Shown: positions 10,548 through 18,984 of the stretch, in pieces | How the letters are laid out: each line of letters begins with the position of its first letter | How positions within the stretch are numbered: the first letter of the stretch is position 1 | Assembly (NCBI GenBank): GCA_003164895.1 | Contig: PLUL01000040.1 | Span: 1 to 49,557 of the forward strand | DNA: 49,557 nucleotides | Direction: 5' to 3' | DNA from: Bacteroidota bacterium | GTDB lineage: Bacteria; Bacteroidota; Bacteroidia; Palsa-948 | Program-made: the position numbers and the translations under genes | The notes under the pieces: generated by a model | The model's input: only the letters and a program-made list of their open reading frames with translations | Told to the model about the DNA's origin: nothing | Database searches by the model: none

Positions 10548-12095
10548 TTATATTTTAAAACCAACCACCAGCACATCGTCGGTTTGTTCAATTGATCCTG
10601 CCCAGTTTTTGAAAAAAGATTGTAATTCGTCTTTTTGTTCAATCATGGGTTTGTGGCAGATGCTGAGCAAAAGTTCCTTAAATGTTCTCGTCATTATTTT
10701 TTTTCCTTTTTCGCCGCCAAACTGATCTGCATAACCATCAGAAAAAATATAAAAAGAATCTCCCTTTTTTGTTTCTATTTTTTTTGTGGTATAGTTTCTC
10801 AACTCATCTTTTTGATAACCGCCAATGGAGTTTTTGTCGGGAGAATATTCGAGTAATTCATTATTCCTTATTAACCATAACGGTCTGTTTGCTCCCGAAT
10901 ATTCCAACATTCCATTTTCCTTATCAATAGCACAAAGCGCAATGTCTAATCCGTCTCTGCTTCCGTTTTGATTTTGTTTTAAAATTTCATAGATTGATTT
11001 GTTGAGCAGTCTCAAAATTTCGGATGGATTTGTTTTGTTGTTTTCAATGATTAACTGATATAAAATATTTCCGGCAAGAATGCTCATAAAAGCTCCCGGA
11101 ATTCCATGTCCGGTACAATCGGCAGCGGAGATAATTATTTTTTTTCCGCTCTGAAACAAAGAATAAAAATCACCGCTCACAATATCTTTTGGCCAAAATA
11201 AAATGAAGGAATCAGAGAGTTCGGTTCTCAAAAACTTTCTATCCGGAAGCATTGCTAGCTGAATTCGTTTTGCATAATTTATGCTGTCAGAAATATCTTT
11301 GGTTTTATTTTCCAATGCGTTTTCTAACTTTTTCATTTCTGTAATATTCGAATCAATGACAATCATATTAACCAATTCTCCTTTTTCGTCTAAAACCGGA
11401 GAGATGGTAGAAAGCGCCCAGATAATTTCATCTTTAACCCATTCGTTTTTTGATTCGTAGGAGCAAGATATTTTTTCATTTATTACTTTATGAAAAATTT
11501 CTGCTATGTTTCGATTGCCGCTTATGGTAAGAATATTAGAACCTTTGGATGCAATCATTTCAGCTAATGTGATTTTATTTAAGCGTTCAAAACTGCTACT
11601 TACCCATTCAATATTTCCATTCTTATCAAGAATTAAAATTACGTTGTTGGTTTTTTCGGCAACCAACGAAAGGCGTTTTAACTGAATACTTTGTTCGTGA
11701 ATAATCTGCTGTGCCTTGTGTTGCTCGGTAATATTTTGACCAACTCCGATTAATGTTTTGTTGGGTCCAAAAGAATCCTGCCATTGTATCCAGTATTTTT
11801 TTCCGGTTGTATCTTGGATGGTGTTGACATAAGGAGTTTTATCCAAAGGCAACTCGCCCTTAATTATTTTTTTTAAAGAATCTATTTCTTTGTTTCTTGC
11901 TTCGACATCCGATCGGGTTAATGTCCACCAACCCATGCCAAGTATTTCGGAACTTTCAACTTGCAATAAATTCAGAATGGATTGTGAGCAATAAATAATT
12001 GCACCGGTTTGATCGCACACAAGTACCAATGCCGCAATATTTTCTAAAATGGAATCGGCTAATTCGGAATGCTTGATGGTTTCTAATGGCTTCAT
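10548..12095 (-). CDS. PAS-domain sensor with SpoIIE-type (PP2C-like) phosphatase output
   Basis: This is a predicted soluble signalling protein that dephosphorylates a partner, typically an anti-sigma-factor antagonist, in response to a PAS-sensed cue. Two PAS domains (about residues 10-125 and 145-255) lead into a SpoIIE/RsbU phosphatase domain (about 270-515) with VSGDFY, DCTGHGIPGAFM and IFSDGYADQFGG, which carry the metal-binding acidic residues. The frame can be extended to a TTG at 12218, but I prefer the ATG at 12095 (MKPLETIK). A -7 element, TAAATTTG, sits just upstream of it, and the longer form would abut the divergent ferredoxin start and run through both promoters. No partner STAS or anti-sigma gene is adjacent, so its target is unknown. 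Confidence 0.85.
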   Translation of the reverse strand: MKPLETIKHSELADSILENIAALVLVCDQTGAIIYCSQSILNLLQVESSEILGMGWWTLTRSDVEARNKEIDSLKKIIKGELPLDKTPYVNTIQDTTGKKYWIQWQDSFGPNKTLIGVGQNITEQHKAQQIIHEQSIQLKRLSLVAEKTNNVILILDKNGNIEWVSSSFERLNKITLAEMIASKGSNILTISGNRNIAEIFHKVINEKISCSYESKNEWVKDEIIWALSTISPVLDEKGELVNMIVIDSNITEMKKLENALENKTKDISDSINYAKRIQLAMLPDRKFLRTELSDSFILFWPKDIVSGDFYSLFQSGKKIIISAADCTGHGIPGAFMSILAGNILYQLIIENNKTNPSEILRLLNKSIYEILKQNQNGSRDGLDIALCAIDKENGMLEYSGANRPLWLIRNNELLEYSPDKNSIGGYQKDELRNYTTKKIETKKGDSFYIFSDGYADQFGGEKGKKIMTRTFKELLLSICHKPMIEQKDELQSFFKNWAGSIEQTDDVLVVGFKI

Positions 12096-12109
12096 ATAGA
12101 AAAGCAAAT

Positions 12110-12117
12110 CAAATTTA
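12110..12117 (-). promoter_or_regulatory. Candidate -7 element TAAATTTG for the PAS/SpoIIE gene
   Basis: On the minus strand this octamer matches TAnnTTTG and lies 14 nt upstream of the ATG at 12095. It supports that start over the TTG at 12218. I could not assign a convincing -33 TTG. Confidence 0.4.
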
Positions 12118-12194
12118 TTAAAATCCTCCGAATCTTTCTCTATAAAGAAATAATTAATCTTTTTGTGTCTCTCTGTAATTTGAATGCGTTTTTC

Positions 12195-12202
12195 TATCTT
12201 TG
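12195..12202 (+). promoter_or_regulatory. Candidate -7 element TATCTTTG for the ferredoxin gene
   Basis: TATCTTTG matches the TAnnTTTG consensus and lies 16 nt before the ATG at 12219. No well-spaced -33 TTG is obvious. Confidence 0.45.
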
Positions 12203-12218
12203 AAACAGTAAAAACCAA

Positions 12219-12542
12219 ATGTTAAAATTCGACAAACATATTTTTATCTGTACCAACCAGCGCGCCGCGGGTTCGGAAAAAGCAAGCTGTGGCGAAGTTC
12301 ACGGAATGGAAATTGTAAATGCATTCAAGAAAAAACTGAAAACAAAAAATCTGTCTATAAAAGTCCGAGCACAAAAAGCGGGTTGTCTGGATGTTTGTTC
12401 TTTCGGGCAAACGGTTGTTGTTTATCCCGAAGGAATTTTTTATGTTGGAGTTGAACTTTCGGATGTGGATGAAATTATATCCGAACACATCATGAATAAT
12501 CGTCCGGTGATGCGATTGGTTCTGGATGAAAGCAAATACTAA
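12219..12542 (+). CDS. Thioredoxin-like [2Fe-2S] ferredoxin
   Basis: This small cytoplasmic electron carrier has 107 residues. Four cysteines, C11, C24, C56 and C60, give the C-x12-C ... C-x3-C spacing of thioredoxin-fold [2Fe-2S] ferredoxins (the NuoE C-terminal / Shethna-type family). The N-terminal strand HIFICTNQR and the segment KAGCLDVCSFGQTVVVYPEG are typical of the family. It is divergent from the phosphatase gene and is followed 9 nt later by a small gene of unknown function, probably in one transcript. The redox partner cannot be inferred from the neighbours. Confidence 0.85.
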   Translation: MLKFDKHIFICTNQRAAGSEKASCGEVHGMEIVNAFKKKLKTKNLSIKVRAQKAGCLDVCSFGQTVVVYPEGIFYVGVELSDVDEIISEHIMNNRPVMRLVLDESKY

Positions 12543-12551
12543 CGCAAAATA

Positions 12552-12902
12552 ATGACCACCGATTTATCTCCGTATTTAAACCGTCTGGATTTTCTGAATG
12601 ACACAGCAAATCAAATCATAAAAGATTTCGGAATGAGCGGGATGAAAATTAACTTTTCGGGAAACACCGATAATGCTTATACAGAATTATTTTCGCAGAT
12701 ACATCCGCACATCGAAAAACTTTTGAAAGGAAACTCAGAAATTTTTTATAATCTTTTATATAGAATTGACCTCAGCGAAACACAAATTAAAAAAGCCGTT
12801 GAATCATCTGTGGATAAATCTTTTTCCGAAATCATTACCGATCTTATCCTGAAACGCGAATTGCTGAAAGTGGTGATGAGAAAAACGTACAAGCAGAAGT
12901 AA
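12552..12902 (+). CDS. Small helical protein of unknown function
   Basis: I do not recognise this 116-residue protein. It is predicted to be largely alpha-helical, with no signal peptide, membrane segment or cysteine motif, and has a basic C-terminal tail (RELLKVVMRKTYKQK). It begins 9 nt after the ferredoxin stop, so it is probably translated from the same message and may act with it. Codon use is like that of its neighbours, and the close spacing supports a real gene. Confidence 0.7.
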   Translation: MTTDLSPYLNRLDFLNDTANQIIKDFGMSGMKINFSGNTDNAYTELFSQIHPHIEKLLKGNSEIFYNLLYRIDLSETQIKKAVESSVDKSFSEIITDLILKRELLKVVMRKTYKQK

Positions 12903-12948
12903 AATATCTATTAATTATGTTTCGTTCATTCTCGCATAAATTTCTCCT

Positions 12949-12956
12949 TATCTTTG
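12949..12956 (+). promoter_or_regulatory. Candidate -7 element TATCTTTG for the repeat-protein/lptE operon
   Basis: TATCTTTG matches TAnnTTTG and lies 15 nt before the ATG at 12972. It would drive the exported repeat protein and, given the 1-nt gap that follows, lptE and the downstream genes. Confidence 0.45.
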
Positions 12957-12971
12957 GTGAAGTAAATTAAA

Positions 12972-14189
12972 ATGACAAAAACAGGTTTCATACTTTTTGT
13001 TTTCGCTGTGAGTGTTGCAATGTCTGCACATTCTCAAAACAAATGGACACAGAAAGCTGATTTTGGTGGAAGCGCACGAGAAGGCGCGGTGGGATTTTCG
13101 ATTGGCACAAATGGATATATCGGAACCGGAGAAGATGGCAGTGGTTTTAAAAAAGATTTCTGGCAATGGAATCAGACAACAAATAGCTGGACTCAAAAAG
13201 CTGATTTTGGTGGCACGGCAAGATATCGGGCAGTAGGATTTTCCATCGGCGCAAACGGATATATCGGAACAGGCAATGATGGAACGTACAAAAAAGATTT
13301 TTGGGAATACGATACTATATTAAATACCTGGACTCAAATGACAGCTTTTTTAGGATTAGGAAGATTTGAAGCTGTTGGTTTTTCCATTGGTTCAAAAGGA
13401 TATATTGGAACCGGTAGAGGACAAAACGGTTCTTTTTATAGTGACTTTTGGGAATACAATCCTGTTGCCGATACGGTACTTGGTAAACCATGGAAACAAA
13501 AAACAAATTTTGGCGGAAACTCAAAAAGCGGTGCTGTTGGATTTTCAATTGGCACGCAAGGATTTATTGGTACCGGAGGAAGCAATGATTTTTGGGAATG
13601 GGATGGCGATACTTCCTCAACAACGTATAATACGTGGACACAAAAATCTAATTTCCCCGGAGTTGCAAGAAGTTTATCTGCCGGATTTTCTATTGGCACG
13701 CAAGGATATATTGGCACAGGAGATAGCAGCAATATTTTTTATTATGATTTTTGGGAATATGATAGTGGAACAAATACCTGGACGCAAAAAGCAAACTTTG
13801 GTGGCGGATTTTCTTGTGATGGAGTAGGTTTTTCTATAGGAAACAAAGGATATATTGGAACCGGAGTTAATTTGGTATCAGTCTGTCAGTATTTTTGGGA
13901 ATTTACTCCTGACAGTACTGCAGGAATAAATGAATTGTCGTTAAATAATTTTATTTCAATTTACCCAAATCCTTTTGCTGAAACAGCAACCCTACAAATT
14001 ACGAATCCGCGAATTGCGAATTATGAATTGAAACTTTTTGACATAAAAGGAAATAAATTAAGAGGAGAAACCATTCGTAATTCTTCTTCATTTGTAATTC
14101 GCGGAGAAGGTTTGCCTTGCGGAGTTTATTTTCTCCATATCATTGCAGGCGATCGGCAAGCCGTAAAAAAAATAATCATTAGCGATTAG
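12972..14189 (+). CDS. Secreted Kelch-like six-repeat protein with T9SS type A sorting domain
   Basis: This is a predicted exported surface or secreted protein of 405 residues. A signal peptide (about 1-21, ending SAHSQ) precedes six repeats of about 50 residues, each opening with a W-T/K-Q-K/M-x-x-F-x-G segment and containing GFSIG...GYIGTG and DFWE-W/Y. This spacing suggests a six-bladed beta-propeller like Kelch/galactose-oxidase folds. The C-terminal 75 residues form a T9SS type A sorting domain (IYPNPFAE start, YFLHI and VKKIIISD near the end). No catalytic residues are apparent. The sorting domain contains inverted copies of a short dispersed repeat (see 13994-14110). The gene ends 1 nt before lptE. 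Confidence 0.85.
   Translation: MTKTGFILFVFAVSVAMSAHSQNKWTQKADFGGSAREGAVGFSIGTNGYIGTGEDGSGFKKDFWQWNQTTNSWTQKADFGGTARYRAVGFSIGANGYIGTGNDGTYKKDFWEYDTILNTWTQMTAFLGLGRFEAVGFSIGSKGYIGTGRGQNGSFYSDFWEYNPVADTVLGKPWKQKTNFGGNSKSGAVGFSIGTQGFIGTGGSNDFWEWDGDTSSTTYNTWTQKSNFPGVARSLSAGFSIGTQGYIGTGDSSNIFYYDFWEYDSGTNTWTQKANFGGGFSCDGVGFSIGNKGYIGTGVNLVSVCQYFWEFTPDSTAGINELSLNNFISIYPNPFAETATLQITNPRIANYELKLFDIKGNKLRGETIRNSSSFVIRGEGLPCGVYFLHIIAGDRQAVKKIIISD
13044..13915 (+). repeat. Six in-frame tandem repeats of roughly 150 bp
   Basis: The repeats encode the predicted propeller blades of the T9SS cargo protein. The protein copies are clearly homologous (WTQKADFGG, WTQMTAFLG, WKQKTNFGG, WTQKSNFPG and WTQKANFGG openings), and at DNA level they are similar enough that recombination could change blade number. 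Confidence 0.7.
13994..14110. repeat. Inverted copies of an ATTACGAAT-type dispersed repeat inside a sorting domain
   Basis: ATTACGAAT at 13998-14006 has its exact inverted copy ATTCGTAAT at 14073-14081. Related words (GCGAATTATGAATT, GTAATTCGCG) surround both. The same vocabulary occurs between genes at about 32703-32738, suggesting a dispersed repeat that has been absorbed into coding sequence. Confidence 0.5.
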
Positions 14190-14190
14190 C

Positions 14191-14706
14191 ATGAAACGAA
14201 ATAGTATCATTTACATATTGCCCATTTTCTTTTTAATGATTGTTGTTTATTCGTGCAAGGTTAATTATTCTTTTTCCGGCGCATCTGTTTCTCCCGATAT
14301 AAAAACTGTTTCCATACAATATTTTCGTAACAATGCGTCGCTTGCTCCGCCAACAATCAGCCAGTCGCTAACCGAAGCGCTAAAAAATATTTTTACTTCC
14401 CAATCTCATCTTGCCATTGTTACCCGCAATGCGGATTTGAATTTTGAAGGCGAGATAACCGGCTATGCCATAGCCCCCGTTGCTATTCAAAGTAACGACC
14501 TTGCAGCATCAAATCGCCTTACAATTATGGTGCATGTGAAGTTTGTAAACACGAAAGATGAAAAGCAAAATTTTGATACTTCGTTTTCCCGCTTTGCAGA
14601 TTATTCCAGCACACAAAGTCTAACCGCTGTGCAGGCAAATCTTATCGACCAAATCAATCAGCAATTGGTTCAGGATATTTTTAACAAGGCGATGATAAAT
14701 TGGTAA
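14191..14706 (+). CDS. lptE: LptE-family LPS assembly lipoprotein
   Basis: LptE is the outer-membrane lipoprotein that plugs LptD in the lipopolysaccharide export machine. The 171-residue product begins with a lipoprotein-type signal (hydrophobic 6-20, then YSCKV with the lipid-bearing Cys at 22), followed by a YSFSGASV segment and a mixed alpha/beta domain of the size expected for Bacteroidota LptE proteins. It is followed by a TPR-like gene, secG and groESL, a gene order I know from other Bacteroidota. It starts 1 nt after the preceding stop, so translation is probably coupled. Confidence 0.82.
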   Translation: MKRNSIIYILPIFFLMIVVYSCKVNYSFSGASVSPDIKTVSIQYFRNNASLAPPTISQSLTEALKNIFTSQSHLAIVTRNADLNFEGEITGYAIAPVAIQSNDLAASNRLTIMVHVKFVNTKDEKQNFDTSFSRFADYSSTQSLTAVQANLIDQINQQLVQDIFNKAMINW

Positions 14707-14709
14707 CAA

Positions 14710-15636
14710 ATGACCAAAGAGAATTTCATACAATATCTTTTTCATCCCGAAAATCTAAATGGACAGAGCATTACTTCGCTTGAAAAATTAGTTCAGGAAT
14801 ATCCGTATTTCCAGATTGGAAGAATGCTTTATCTGAAAAATCTGCATAATGAAAACAGCATTGATTACGAAAAAAATCTTCACATCACTTCGGCGTATGC
14901 TCCGAGCGGAAAAGTGCTATATAATTTGATAAAGAAAAAACCAATTCAGAAGTTAGAAGCTAGAAGTGAGAAGTTAGAATTAATTTCAGAAACACCGAAC
15001 ACCAAACAACAAACCACAAGCGAAATTCTCCCGAAGTTAGAACCTATTGCTATTCTTCAAGAAATACCGATGATAGTTAATGAAGAAATTCCGGTTTCGC
15101 CAATTGTAATAAAGGATGTTCCCGATGAAATGCAGGTACTGGAAAAACAAATGCTGCGAGAAGCATACCGAACTTCGATGACAATTGATTTGCTGGAAGA
15201 AAATCAAGAATCAAGAATCAAGAATCAGGAAACTATCCGCCAGAAACCAGAAGATAGAAGCCAGAATCATTCCTTTAATGTTTGGCTGAAAGTTATTAGC
15301 GGAAAAACTCCAACACCAACAAAAGAAGAAAAAATCGTTCAGCAAAAAGCAAAATCTGAGATTATTGACAACTTCATTCTCGAAGAAACAGCTAAAGCAA
15401 TTCCAAAACCAAAAGCAGAATTTTATTCTGCCGAAGCGATGGCGAAAAAGAGTATTCAGGATGACGAAACCTTTGTTACCGAAACGCTTGCCAAGATATA
15501 TTTAAAGCAGGGAAACCTCCCGAAAGCCCTCCGTTCTTACGAAATTTTAGTTGTGAAGTATCCCGAAAAAATTCATATCTTCGCTCCCCTTTTAGAGAAG
15601 ATAAAAAATCTTCTGAAGGAACAAAAGAGCAAATAA
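14710..15636 (+). CDS. TPR-like protein of the lptE-secG locus
   Basis: This 308-residue protein has no assigned function. The N-terminal 75 residues form a conserved-looking helical domain (SLEKLVQEYPYFQIGRMLYL), and the C-terminus (about 235-305) contains a TPR-like pair of helices (AKIYLKQGNLPKALRSYEIL). Between them (about residues 80-187) lies low-complexity sequence encoded by short DNA repeats, giving peptides such as KLEARSEKLE and NQESRIKNQE. It starts 3 nt after lptE and is followed by secG, the arrangement usual in the phylum. No signal peptide is seen, so it is probably cytoplasmic. Confidence 0.75.
   Translation: MTKENFIQYLFHPENLNGQSITSLEKLVQEYPYFQIGRMLYLKNLHNENSIDYEKNLHITSAYAPSGKVLYNLIKKKPIQKLEARSEKLELISETPNTKQQTTSEILPKLEPIAILQEIPMIVNEEIPVSPIVIKDVPDEMQVLEKQMLREAYRTSMTIDLLEENQESRIKNQETIRQKPEDRSQNHSFNVWLKVISGKTPTPTKEEKIVQQKAKSEIIDNFILEETAKAIPKPKAEFYSAEAMAKKSIQDDETFVTETLAKIYLKQGNLPKALRSYEILVVKYPEKIHIFAPLLEKIKNLLKEQKSK
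14948..15270 (+). repeat. Short dispersed repeats embedded in a coding sequence
   Basis: Near-repetitive runs of AGAAGTTAGAAG type (14948-14979) and AATCAAGAATCAAGAATC type (15202-15229), plus CAGAAACCAGAAGATAG (15241-15257), lie in frame within the TPR-like gene. They encode charged low-complexity peptide between two better-conserved ends. Confidence 0.6.
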
Positions 15637-15666
15637 TTTTAGACATCAAACCTTAAACTTTTAGAT

Positions 15667-16020
15667 ATGGCAACTTTTTTATCTATCCTTATTATTATCG
15701 TCTGTGCGCTATTGGTTTTGATCATACTTGTTCAAAATCCAAAAGGTGGAGGAATCGCGTCAAATTTTATGTCATCCAACCAATTTATTGGCGCTAAACA
15801 GCAGGTGGAACTTGTTGAGCAAGTAACCTGGGGATTTGTTGGCGGACTTGTGGTATTGTGTATCGCATTTGCAGGAATTGTAGGAACCGGAACTAAAACC
15901 GAAGTAAAAGAATCCATCATTAGCAAATCGGAAATGCCAACGCCTGGCACTTCCGCGCCTACTATGCCTGCACAACAACAACAAGCTCCTGCATCGACTC
16001 CTGCTCCTAAGACTAAATAG
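15667..16020 (+). CDS. secG: Preprotein translocase subunit SecG
   Basis: SecG is the small accessory subunit of the SecYEG channel in the inner membrane. The 117-residue product has two membrane helices (about 4-24 and 53-75) separated by the conserved loop with QNPKGGGIA. A Pro/Ala/Gln-rich tail (about 90-117) follows, as in many Bacteroidota SecG proteins. It lies 30 nt after the TPR-like gene and upstream of groES, the usual order. Confidence 0.95.
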   Translation: MATFLSILIIIVCALLVLIILVQNPKGGGIASNFMSSNQFIGAKQQVELVEQVTWGFVGGLVVLCIAFAGIVGTGTKTEVKESIISKSEMPTPGTSAPTMPAQQQQAPASTPAPKTK

Positions 16021-16043
16021 GAATGGTCAGAATGTTTGTCATC

Positions 16044-16065
16044 CTGTCACCTAAAACTATGACAG
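16044..16065. promoter_or_regulatory. CTGTCA-N10-TGACAG inverted repeat upstream of groES
   Basis: Perfect 6-nt arms, CTGTCA (16044-16049) and TGACAG (16060-16065), flank a 10-nt centre between secG and groES. It lies 54 nt upstream of the candidate groES promoter core start. It could be an operator or merely the fading end of the secG transcript; there is no T-tract. It is not a CIRCE element. Confidence 0.3.
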
Positions 16066-16097
16066 AGGTTTCAGATAAAAATTTAATCGCTGAATAA

Positions 16098-16127
16098 TTG
16101 TCCGATAACAAGCGAATAGAATCTTTG
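16098..16127 (+). promoter_or_regulatory. Candidate groESL promoter (TTG-N19-AATCTTTG)
   Basis: TTG at 16098-16100 is followed by exactly 19 nt and AATCTTTG at 16120-16127, one base from the TAnnTTTG consensus, with good spacing for the Bacteroidota primary sigma factor. It lies 68 nt before the groES ATG, leaving an untranslated leader of about 60 nt. Confidence 0.5.
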
Positions 16128-16195
16128 GCATAAAAACTGTCTCATCGCAACTGAAAAATTAAAAATAAAGTTCAACCAAATAAAACACAAAAACA

Positions 16196-16480
16196 ATGGC
16201 AAAAGTTAAATTTCAACCACAAGGAGACAGAGTGCTTATCGAAGCAGCTCCTGCTGAAGAAAAAACCGCTGGAGGAATTATCATTCCAGACACTGCAAAA
16301 GAAAAACCACAAAAAGGAATTATCGTAGCAGTTGGTCCCGGAAAGAAAAAGGACGAACCAATGACCGTTAAATTAGGCGACACAGTTTTCTACGGAAAAT
16401 ATGCCGGCACTGAAATTATGGTTGACGGAAAAGAATACCTCATCATGCGCCAGGACGATGTGTTTGGCGTTATCGGATAA
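16196..16480 (+). CDS. groES: Co-chaperonin GroES
   Basis: GroES is the heptameric lid of the GroEL folding chamber. At 94 residues it has normal length, with the opening [11 protein letters not shown], the mobile loop [18 protein letters not shown] (about 22-39) and the closing [15 protein letters not shown]. groEL starts 36 nt downstream, so they form the standard operon. Confidence 0.98.
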   Translation: MAKVKFQPQGDRVLIEAAPAEEKTAGGIIIPDTAKEKPQKGIIVAVGPGKKKDEPMTVKLGDTVFYGKYAGTEIMVDGKEYLIMRQDDVFGVIG

Positions 16481-16489
16481 TAAAAATAA

Positions 16490-18151
<1,662 letters not shown>

Positions 18152-18177
18152 ACCACTAATAAGTTTATTTTTAAAGA

Positions 18178-18212
18178 AAACCCTCTCCAACTTTTTGGAG
18201 GGGGTTTCTTGT
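18178..18212 (+). terminator. Rho-independent terminator of groESL
   Basis: CCCTCTCCAA pairs with TTGGAGGGGG (one G-T wobble) around a short CTTTT loop. The stem is extended by flanking A and T runs and followed by TTTCTTGTTTT. The stem-loop begins 27 nt after the groEL stop. Confidence 0.85.
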
Positions 18213-18304
18213 TTTATGCTTCCTTATATATAAGCAGAACACTGCCATTAATGTCAGAAGCATCTTGAAGTTGAATTTTTGAGAAAAAAGGAGGGTTTTT
18301 GCCG

Positions 18305-18577
18305 ATGTTAACCATCAGTGTAGCAAAAGGAGTTCCTTTTTCCTCAAAAGTGTTTCCTTTTACTCCAAAAGGAGTTCTTTTTAATACAGAAGTGTTTCCT
18401 TTTTCTTCAAAAGGAGTTCCTTTTACCCCAAAAGTATTTCCTTTTACTCCAAAAGGAGTTCCTTTTATCACAAAAGTGTTTCCTTTTACCTCAAAAGGAG
18501 TTCCTTTTGTTCTAAAACCATTTGGTTTTGCTCCAAAAGCAGTTGCTTTTGTGTTGGAAGAAGAGAAATTACCCTAA
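18305..18577 (+). CDS. Possible 7-residue-repeat peptide (doubtful)
   Basis: If translated, this 90-residue product begins MLTISVAKGVPF and consists of about eleven heptads alternating KGVPFxx and KVFPFxx, ending EEEKLP. A purine-rich AAGGAGGG lies upstream of the ATG. Against it: the DNA palindrome alone explains the open frame, the opposite strand is equally open, and there is no known domain. Paired changes keep the palindrome (KGVPF, KPFGF and KAVAF units), which suggests selection or copying acts on DNA or RNA structure rather than on the peptide. I keep the entry so the reader knows the frame exists. Confidence 0.25.
   Translation: MLTISVAKGVPFSSKVFPFTPKGVLFNTEVFPFSSKGVPFTPKVFPFTPKGVPFITKVFPFTSKGVPFVLKPFGFAPKAVAFVLEEEKLP
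18325..18555. repeat. Array of eleven 21-bp palindromic repeats
   Basis: Eleven contiguous 21-nt units each carry a 16-nt core and a 5-nt spacer. Odd units have the core AAAAGGAGTTCCTTTT (7-nt arms around a 2-nt centre); units 2, 4, 6 and 8 have a degraded AAAAGTGTTTCCTTTT core, giving a 42-bp super-period. Units 10 (AAAACCATTTGGTTTT) and 11 (AAAAGCAGTTGCTTTT) have different arm sequences but are again perfect palindromes, so both arms changed together. No spacer diversity of CRISPR type is present. Confidence 0.85.
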
Positions 18578-18587
18578 TGAAAAGACT

Positions 18588-18595
18588 TATTTTTG
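18588..18595 (+). promoter_or_regulatory. Candidate -7 element TATTTTTG for the small membrane-protein gene
   Basis: TATTTTTG fits TAnnTTTG and lies 41 nt before the ATG at 18637. No -33 TTG at normal spacing was found. Confidence 0.35.
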
Positions 18596-18636
18596 CAATG
18601 TTGATTAGATGAATATTTATTAAACGAATAAACAAA

Positions 18637-18954
18637 ATGAAATTTGCCTACACGTTAAGTATTATCGGATTACTTGTTGAATTTATAGGAGTAATTGGAA
18701 TATTTTTTATAAAAGTAAAAGGATTAAAAAAAACTTCTGAATATAAAATCATACGTAGAAATCCAAATAGTAATGATAATTTAAGACAGGATATTAATGA
18801 TTTTGAAAAGGAAGTAAATAAAAATATTGATGAAACCAATCTTAAAAATGAAGGGAATAATAAAAAGGCAAATTACTTTTTTATATTAATCACCATAGGA
18901 TTTATTCTTCAATTGATTTCCTCCGCTATGCAATACTTGTCTTGCCTGCAATAG
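18637..18954 (+). CDS. Small two-helix membrane protein of unknown function
   Basis: This 105-residue protein has an N-terminal membrane helix (about 5-26), a charged Asn/Lys/Glu-rich middle (about 28-75; DFEKEVNKNIDETNLKNEG) and a second membrane helix (about 79-101). I do not recognise a family. The hairpin topology would put the polar middle on one side of the inner membrane. It stands alone between the palindrome array and a convergent gene. Its A+T-rich codon use is somewhat higher than in groEL, as expected for a weakly expressed or recently acquired gene. Confidence 0.6.
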   Translation: MKFAYTLSIIGLLVEFIGVIGIFFIKVKGLKKTSEYKIIRRNPNSNDNLRQDINDFEKEVNKNIDETNLKNEGNNKKANYFFILITIGFILQLISSAMQYLSCLQ

Positions 18955-18984
18955 GAACGAAAACATTTTTATATCTAAAATTAA

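Larger units (their letters stand above)
18213..18636. other. Region between groEL terminator and next gene, mostly a palindrome array
   Basis: Apart from the 21-bp array (18325-18555), this stretch has no confident gene. Because each repeat is near-palindromic and 21 nt is seven codons, both strands stay open. The plus frame (ATG at 18305 to 18577) reads repeats of KGVPFxx and KVFPFxx. The minus frame (open from 18573 to a stop at 18214) reads KGTPFxx and KGNTFxx, but has no ATG before its repeats. An AAGGAGGG-like sequence at 18287-18294 precedes the plus ATG by about 10 nt, which is unusual in this phylum. Neither frame can be called a gene on this evidence. Confidence 0.5.

Noticed and set aside
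12096-12218. N-terminal extension of the PAS/SpoIIE protein to a TTG
   Set aside because: It would abut the divergent gene's ATG and run through a good -7 element; the ATG at 12095 is better placed.
16021-16195. CIRCE operator before groES
   Set aside because: No TTAGCACTC/GAGTGCTAA arms are present in the interval.
18325-18555. CRISPR array
   Set aside because: Units are 21 nt with only 5-nt spacers that do not vary like CRISPR spacers, and no cas gene is present.
18214-18573. Minus-strand KGTPF/KGNTF repeat protein gene
   Set aside because: The frame has no ATG before its repeats, only a GTG within the array, and its openness follows from the palindromes. Not excluded, but not supportable as a gene.
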